From contig JBBDRQ010000011.1 of the NCBI GenBank assembly GCA_040905365.1, positions 1 to 58,324 on the forward strand: a DNA stretch of 58,324 nt. Direction: 5' to 3'. Position numbers and translations under genes: made by a program. Below are positions 54,614 to 58,324 of the stretch, one piece after another. The stretch is from JAHWKV01 sp040905365 (GTDB lineage: Bacteria; Actinomycetota; CADDZG01; JAHWKV01). How positions within the stretch are numbered: the first letter of the stretch is position 1; each line of letters begins with the position of its first letter. The notes beneath the pieces are model-generated. The model was not told where the DNA came from and made no database searches. It saw nothing but the letters and a program-made list of their open reading frames with translations.

Positions 54614-55777
54614 ATGTTCACTAGGTACAGCACCAGGGTTTTGGCCGCCGTGGCCGTTCTCAGCCTTCTGGGCACGCTAGTCGGGTTCGGCTACGTCTTG
54701 GGCCGTACGGCCTCCCCGGGATCGAACTCCGACTTCTCCTTGCTGCATGAGATCCAGCGGCAGATCGAGACCTCCGCAGTCGATCAACCCGATGAGCAGG
54801 CCTTGACCGAGGGCGCAGCGCGCGGAATGTTGAGAGGTCTAGAGGATCCCTACTCCTCGTACATGACTCCGGAGGCTTACCGGGTCTTTGGCGAGGAGCT
54901 GCTCACCGGCCGGTACTCGGGGGTGGGCATCTGGCTCAACCGGGACGAGCAGGTGGTCAAGATCGTGGCGGTGGTCCCCGGCGGTCCGGCCGACGACGCC
55001 GGGGTGGTCCCCGGCGACCAGGTCCAGTCCGTCGACGGCGCCGAGGTCGCCGAGCTGTCCTTGGACGAGGTGGCACAGAACATTCTGGGCGAATCGGGCA
55101 CCGAGGTCACCCTCGGGTTGCTGGTCGGGGGCGAGGAGTTGAAGGAGCTGACCCTGGTGCGGGAGAAGATCGAACTTCCGTCGCTGGAATCGAGCATGGA
55201 GGGCGACGCCGGCGTGCTGCAGCTGCTGTCGTTTACCGGGGGAGTGGGAAGCAAGGTGGTCGAGGCCATCGATGATCTGGAGGCCCAGGGCGCTAAGGGC
55301 CTGGTGCTGGATATGCGGGGCAACCCCGGCGGATCCCTGGTGGAGGCCGTGGATGTGGCCAGCGCGTTCTTCGACGACGGGTTGATTGTCTCGTATCAGG
55401 AGCGGGGCCAGGAAGAAAAGGTCTTCAATGCAACCTCGCAGCCGGGAACCGATTTGCCTTTGGTGGTGCTGGTGGACCAGGGCTCGGCCAGCGCATCCGA
55501 GATCGTCGCGGCCGCCGTGCAAGACCGCGAGCGGGGCCCGGTGGTCGGGACCGAGACCTACGGCAAGGGGTCGGTCCAGCAGGTCTTTGAACTCTCGGAC
55601 GGCTCCGCGGTCAAGTTGACGGTGGCCACCTACCACACGCCCTCTGGTCGCGTGATCGGCCAGGAGGGAGTTGAGCCCGACGTGCGTGTCGAGGACCGGG
55701 ATCAGCAGCTGCCCCGGGCGATCGAGGTGCTCAACGAAATGATCGACGGCGGCGCCCAGGTGGCTGCAGCCAGCTAG
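54614..55777 (+). CDS. ctpA: C-terminal processing peptidase, S41 family
   Basis: A 387-residue serine peptidase. One N-terminal membrane helix or signal (VLAAVAVLSLLGTLVGFGYVLG) precedes a PDZ domain (VAVVPGGPADDAGVVPGDQVQS) and the S41 catalytic domain. The catalytic Ser is in DQGSASASEIVAAAV and the Lys in TYGKGSVQQVFEL. Such enzymes trim exported proteins and may cut wall hydrolases near the septum, which fits the ftsEX neighbours. AAGGAGAT stands nine bases before the ATG. The end of the gene provides the -10 of smpB. Confidence 0.93.
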   Translation: MFTRYSTRVLAAVAVLSLLGTLVGFGYVLGRTASPGSNSDFSLLHEIQRQIETSAVDQPDEQALTEGAARGMLRGLEDPYSSYMTPEAYRVFGEELLTGRYSGVGIWLNRDEQVVKIVAVVPGGPADDAGVVPGDQVQSVDGAEVAELSLDEVAQNILGESGTEVTLGLLVGGEELKELTLVREKIELPSLESSMEGDAGVLQLLSFTGGVGSKVVEAIDDLEAQGAKGLVLDMRGNPGGSLVEAVDVASAFFDDGLIVSYQERGQEEKVFNATSQPGTDLPLVVLVDQGSASASEIVAAAVQDRERGPVVGTETYGKGSVQQVFELSDGSAVKLTVATYHTPSGRVIGQEGVEPDVRVEDRDQQLPRAIEVLNEMIDGGAQVAAAS

Positions 55778-55780
55778 AGT
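55775..55780 (+). promoter_or_regulatory. -10 TAGAGT for leaderless smpB
   Basis: TAGAGT overlaps the ctpA stop codon and is followed by 7 bases and the smpB ATG. There is no Shine-Dalgarno for smpB. Confidence 0.45.
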
Positions 55781-55787
55781 CTCTCTC

Positions 55788-56258
55788 ATGGCCAAGAAGA
55801 AGAAAAAGAGCACGGCCGGCGCGATCTCCAACCCCAAGGCTCGCTACAACTTCACGATCCTGGACACGTTTGAGGCCGGGATCGTGCTGACCGGCAGCGA
55901 GGTAAAGTCGCTGCGGGCCGGTAAGGCGTCTTTGCAGGAGTCGTTTGCCTACATAAAGGACGGTGAGGCCTGGCTGGTTTCCATGCACGTCGCACCGTAC
56001 GCGCAGGCGGGCTACACGCAGCACGAGCCCCTGCGCAAGCGCAAACTGCTGCTGCACCGCAAGGAGATCGACAAACTTGAGGCCAAGATCAAGCAGCAGG
56101 GTCTGACTCTGGTGCCGCTGCGTCTGTACTTCACCCGCGGGATGGCCAAGGTTGAGCTGGGACTGGCCAAGGGCAAGAAGACCTTCGATAAGCGGGAAGC
56201 CCTAAAGGCCAAGGATGCCAAGATGCAGGTGGAGCGCTCGATGGGCCGCCGCAGATAG
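55788..56258 (+). CDS. smpB: SsrA-binding protein SmpB
   Basis: Binds tmRNA and takes it to stalled ribosomes. The fold is shown by YNFTILDTFEAGIVLTGSEVK, the RNA-binding region GYTQHEPLRKRKLLLHRKEI, and the C-terminal basic tail KKTFDKREALKAKDAK that mimics mRNA in the decoding channel. At 156 residues it is normal. It lies 84 bases before ssrA, its partner RNA, a common arrangement. Confidence 0.96.
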   Translation: MAKKKKKSTAGAISNPKARYNFTILDTFEAGIVLTGSEVKSLRAGKASLQESFAYIKDGEAWLVSMHVAPYAQAGYTQHEPLRKRKLLLHRKEIDKLEAKIKQQGLTLVPLRLYFTRGMAKVELGLAKGKKTFDKREALKAKDAKMQVERSMGRRR

Positions 56259-56342
56259 GCGCAACTGTGGAATGTGCAGGCACCGTCCAGCGTTACACTT
56301 GATGCAGTACCTTGAAAACTAAGTTTCAACGCTTTTTAGCCA

Positions 56343-56700
56343 GGGGGCGATTTGGTTTCGAAGCCGGTCGTTTCGTCTGGAGGAAGCGGGCCGAGGTCCT
56401 CGGTCCTCGTTAAACACTGGGGAAAATAAACTGAAACGTCGCTGCATAAGCGAGTTCCCGTCTAGATAAAGACGGGCGTTCCACCCGGGAGTGCCTGCGG
56501 CCCGGGCTGGGGCGTCTTCCAGCAGGCTGGCTTCGTGCACCCCCCGCCGAATGAGGTGCTGAAGCGAGATTGAAAGTTCGGCTGGGCACCGGAAGACCTG
56601 TCTGCGGTTATTCCGGGCCGAGATAAGAAGCAGACTACGCCCGTAGATGCCCCAGAGGGAAGCTGAGCTCACGGGGGTTCGAGTCCCCCCGCCTCCACCA
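56343..56700 (+). ncRNA. ssrA: tmRNA, with an unusually short tag reading frame
   Basis: The 358-nt tmRNA begins GGGGGCG (56343-56349), which pairs with CGCCTCC (56690-56696) as the acceptor stem and ends in the encoded CCA (56698-56700). The T arm is GGGGG-TTCGAGT-CCCCC; a perfect hairpin CCCGTCT-AGATAA-AGACGGG (56457-56476) belongs to a pseudoknot region. The tag is odd: no frame ends in the usual ALAA. The only AA-stop ending is AAC-GTC-GCT-GCA-TAA (56435-56449), with an in-frame TGA right before it, giving at most A-N-V-A-A. The 3' end is the site of the recombinase element. Confidence 0.92.
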
Positions 56701-58183
56701 ATCCGGCCGGTGCGCGAACCGGCTTCTTCTTCAGGTGCTCCGGCGGCATCTTGAAGTAGGGCACGATTACTTCCCGACTTTGCACCCGCACCTCGTGCAC
56801 GAGTGCCTGCACCAGTACCTTCTGAAGCATGGTCTCACCGGTGGTCACGGCTTCGCGAACACGAAGTCGAAGTGCGGCAAGCTGGTCGTCGGTTGGTGCA
56901 CCCGGCTGGGGTTCCTCCAACAGATCCGTAAGCTCGGCCTGGCGGCTGGTGAGCGTGGCAGCCCGGGACGTCAGTTCCTTCACCCGCTCGGCGCAGGAGG
57001 CCTCGGGCAGGCTGCCAGATTCGAATGCGGTTAGGTAGCGATCGATCCGCCGCTTGGTCTCCTTGAGTTCGGCAGCGACAGTGTCTAGCTCCGTTTCGTG
57101 CTTGCCACGGACATCCGAGAAGCTGTTCGCGGTATCCTGCAAAGCCCGGTCGAACAGGTCGGTTTGCTCGTAAGCGTCGAGTAGACCCTCCAGGATGGCG
57201 GCATCGAGCTGGTCCGCGGGCAGGCGATCCGCGTTGCAGGTCGAGGAGGATCCGTAGCGGTGCCGGCTGCGGCGGGTGTCATAGCGGTAGCGATTCGATC
57301 GGCCGTGGGCCGCGTTGCCCGTGAAGTGCTGGCCGCATCTATAGCAGACGATCAGGCCGGTCAGCAGGTAGTCGGAGCTGGCCGAGGCACGCTTGGAGAT
57401 GTCCCTGCAGCGCTAAGTAAGAATTGCTTCGGACTCTTGGAAGAGCTCGGGACTGATCAGCGGCCGATGTTCCGCTCGGTGCCATTTGCCCCGGAGGTAC
57501 ACCTCGCCCAGATAGGTCCGGCTCTTGAGGATGGTGGCGACCGACACGTGGCTCCACGGCCGGCCAGAGCGTGAGCGGTGGCCGGCCTCGTTCAGCCGGT
57601 TGGCAATCGCCCGGGTGCCCAGATGCTGATGGGCGTACAGTTCAAAGATCTGTGGGACCAGGGGCGCCTCGACTTCGTTCACTACCAGCCGGCCGTCCTT
57701 CAGGCCATAGCCATACGGCGGTGCACCGACGCACCACTCTCCCCGGGCGGCCTTGCGTTCCATGCCGGCAATGACCCGATCGATGATGGTGGCCCGTTCG
57801 AACTCGGCAAACACCCCGAGCATCTGCACCATCATCCGCCCGGCGGCAGAGGAGGTGTCGAACGGTTCGGTGGCCGAGCGAAATGCGACTCCTGACTGGT
57901 CGAGCTCTTCGAGTATCTGCGCCAATCCTCGGACGGACCGGGCCAGGCGGTCCACCCGGTAAACGAGCAGCAGCTCGAACTGGCCGGCCCTGGCTTCGAT
58001 CAGCGCCCGTTTCAGGCCGGGGCGTTCCAGGGTGGCGCCGGAGATCTGGTCGGTGAAACTTTGCGCCAGCGTCCAGTCCCCCTGGCTTTCGACGTAGGCG
58101 CTCAATCGGTGGGCCTGAGCTTCCAGCGAGTAGGGTTGGCGCTCTTCGTCGGTTGATATGCGGGTGTAGGTGGCTACTCTCAC
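56669..58183 (-). pseudogene. Large serine recombinase (integrase), interrupted by one in-frame stop
   Basis: The complete frame runs from GTG 58183 (AGGAGG seven bases upstream) to a TGA at 56669-56671, broken only by a TAG after residue 256 (57413-57415). Part one has the resolvase domain with the catalytic Ser in YTRISTDEE, RVDRLARSVRGLAQ, and the PF07508-like domain (GAPPYGYGLKDG, SVATILKSRTYLGEV). Beyond the TAG, in the same frame, come the zinc ribbon (YLLTGLIVCYRCGQHF, GSSSTCNADRLPADQL; one of the usual four Cys is lost) and the coiled-coil tail. The final residues VEAGGLEPP are antisense tmRNA. It is probably inactive, unless the TAG is a sequencing error. Confidence 0.85.
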
Positions 58184-58324
58184 GACGGATCCTCCTGGTC
58201 GGCAAGCGTCCGAGCAGACCTCGAATCAGGTAGCTGAGTCAAGGGGAGGTTCCCGGATGTACCTTCACGTTCAACCAACGATGCGAAAAGGCAGGCCAAT
58301 GCCGTGCGCGCCCGGCGCTCGGAT
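58184..58324. other. Edge of the integrated element, no gene seen
   Basis: The 141 bases after the recombinase start hold its ribosome binding site (complement of 58191-58196) and, toward the window end, no convincing reading frame, tRNA or copy of the ssrA 3' end. The element continues past the window. Confidence 0.4.

Noticed and set aside
56669..57142. Independent 157-residue coiled-coil protein
   Set aside because: It continues in frame with the recombinase N-terminal part; only one TAG separates them, so it is the C-terminal piece of a pseudogene.
57085..57282. Apparent separate 65-residue gene within the recombinase region
   Set aside because: It is out of frame with the recombinase, whose zinc-ribbon residues read through this stretch on the same strand in the correct frame.
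58184..58324. Second attachment site at the window end
   Set aside because: No copy of the ssrA 3' end sequence is found there; the other end must lie outside the window.

Overview
The window reads as chromosomal DNA of a high-GC actinomycetote. Three things point there: a WhiB regulator, coenzyme F420 biosynthesis genes (fbiA, a stand-alone cofE, fbiC), and a conserved actinobacterial block of DUF5719, minimal-zincin metallopeptidase, DUF3499, WhiB, phosphomannomutase, Trm112-like protein, SIS isomerase and ahcY. No 16S gene is present, so I do not name a class. Many starts carry no Shine-Dalgarno and sit 6-7 nt behind a TANNNT -10 hexamer, which suggests frequent leaderless transcription.

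Region 1 (1-26.6 kb) is a cell-envelope glycan locus. It holds multidomain glycosyltransferases (GT2-GT4, methyltransferase-GT2-GT2, GT2-methyltransferase), eight methyltransferase domains, an ABC-2 polysaccharide exporter (Wzm/Wzt type), two paralogous large membrane proteins, an LCP-family ligase, a complete dTDP-rhamnose set (rmlB-C-D-A), a small EamA/SMR membrane protein and a GalE-like epimerase. Together they predict a rhamnose-containing, O-methylated polysaccharide that is exported by ABC transporter and attached to the wall by the LCP protein. A 19-bp near-palindrome lies in front of three of its transcription units.

Region 2 (26.7-30.8 kb) is F420 biosynthesis: cofE and fbiA on the minus strand, divergent from the fused FO synthase fbiC. 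Region 3 (30.9-46.1 kb) holds a coiled-coil protein of unknown role, a 1053-aa GT2-membrane fusion, DUF5719, a zincin, an L,D-transpeptidase, a PDZ-TPR lipoprotein, small zinc proteins, WhiB, the mannose/glucose phosphate branch (manB, Trm112-like, SIS isomerase), ahcY and a ComF-type protein.

Region 4 (46.1-56.7 kb) is housekeeping: a 255-nt structured RNA (probably raiA RNA) before hpf, then secA, prfB with the classical +1 programmed frameshift, an iron-sulfur-type HTH regulator, a CDGSH protein, folE, ftsE-ftsX, ctpA, smpB and ssrA (tmRNA). The tmRNA looks normal except that its tag reading frame seems reduced to a few codons.

Region 5 (56.7 kb to the end) is the edge of an integrated element. 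A large serine recombinase, broken by one in-frame TAG, points at the ssrA 3' end and its last codons are antisense tmRNA sequence. The other end of the element lies outside the window.
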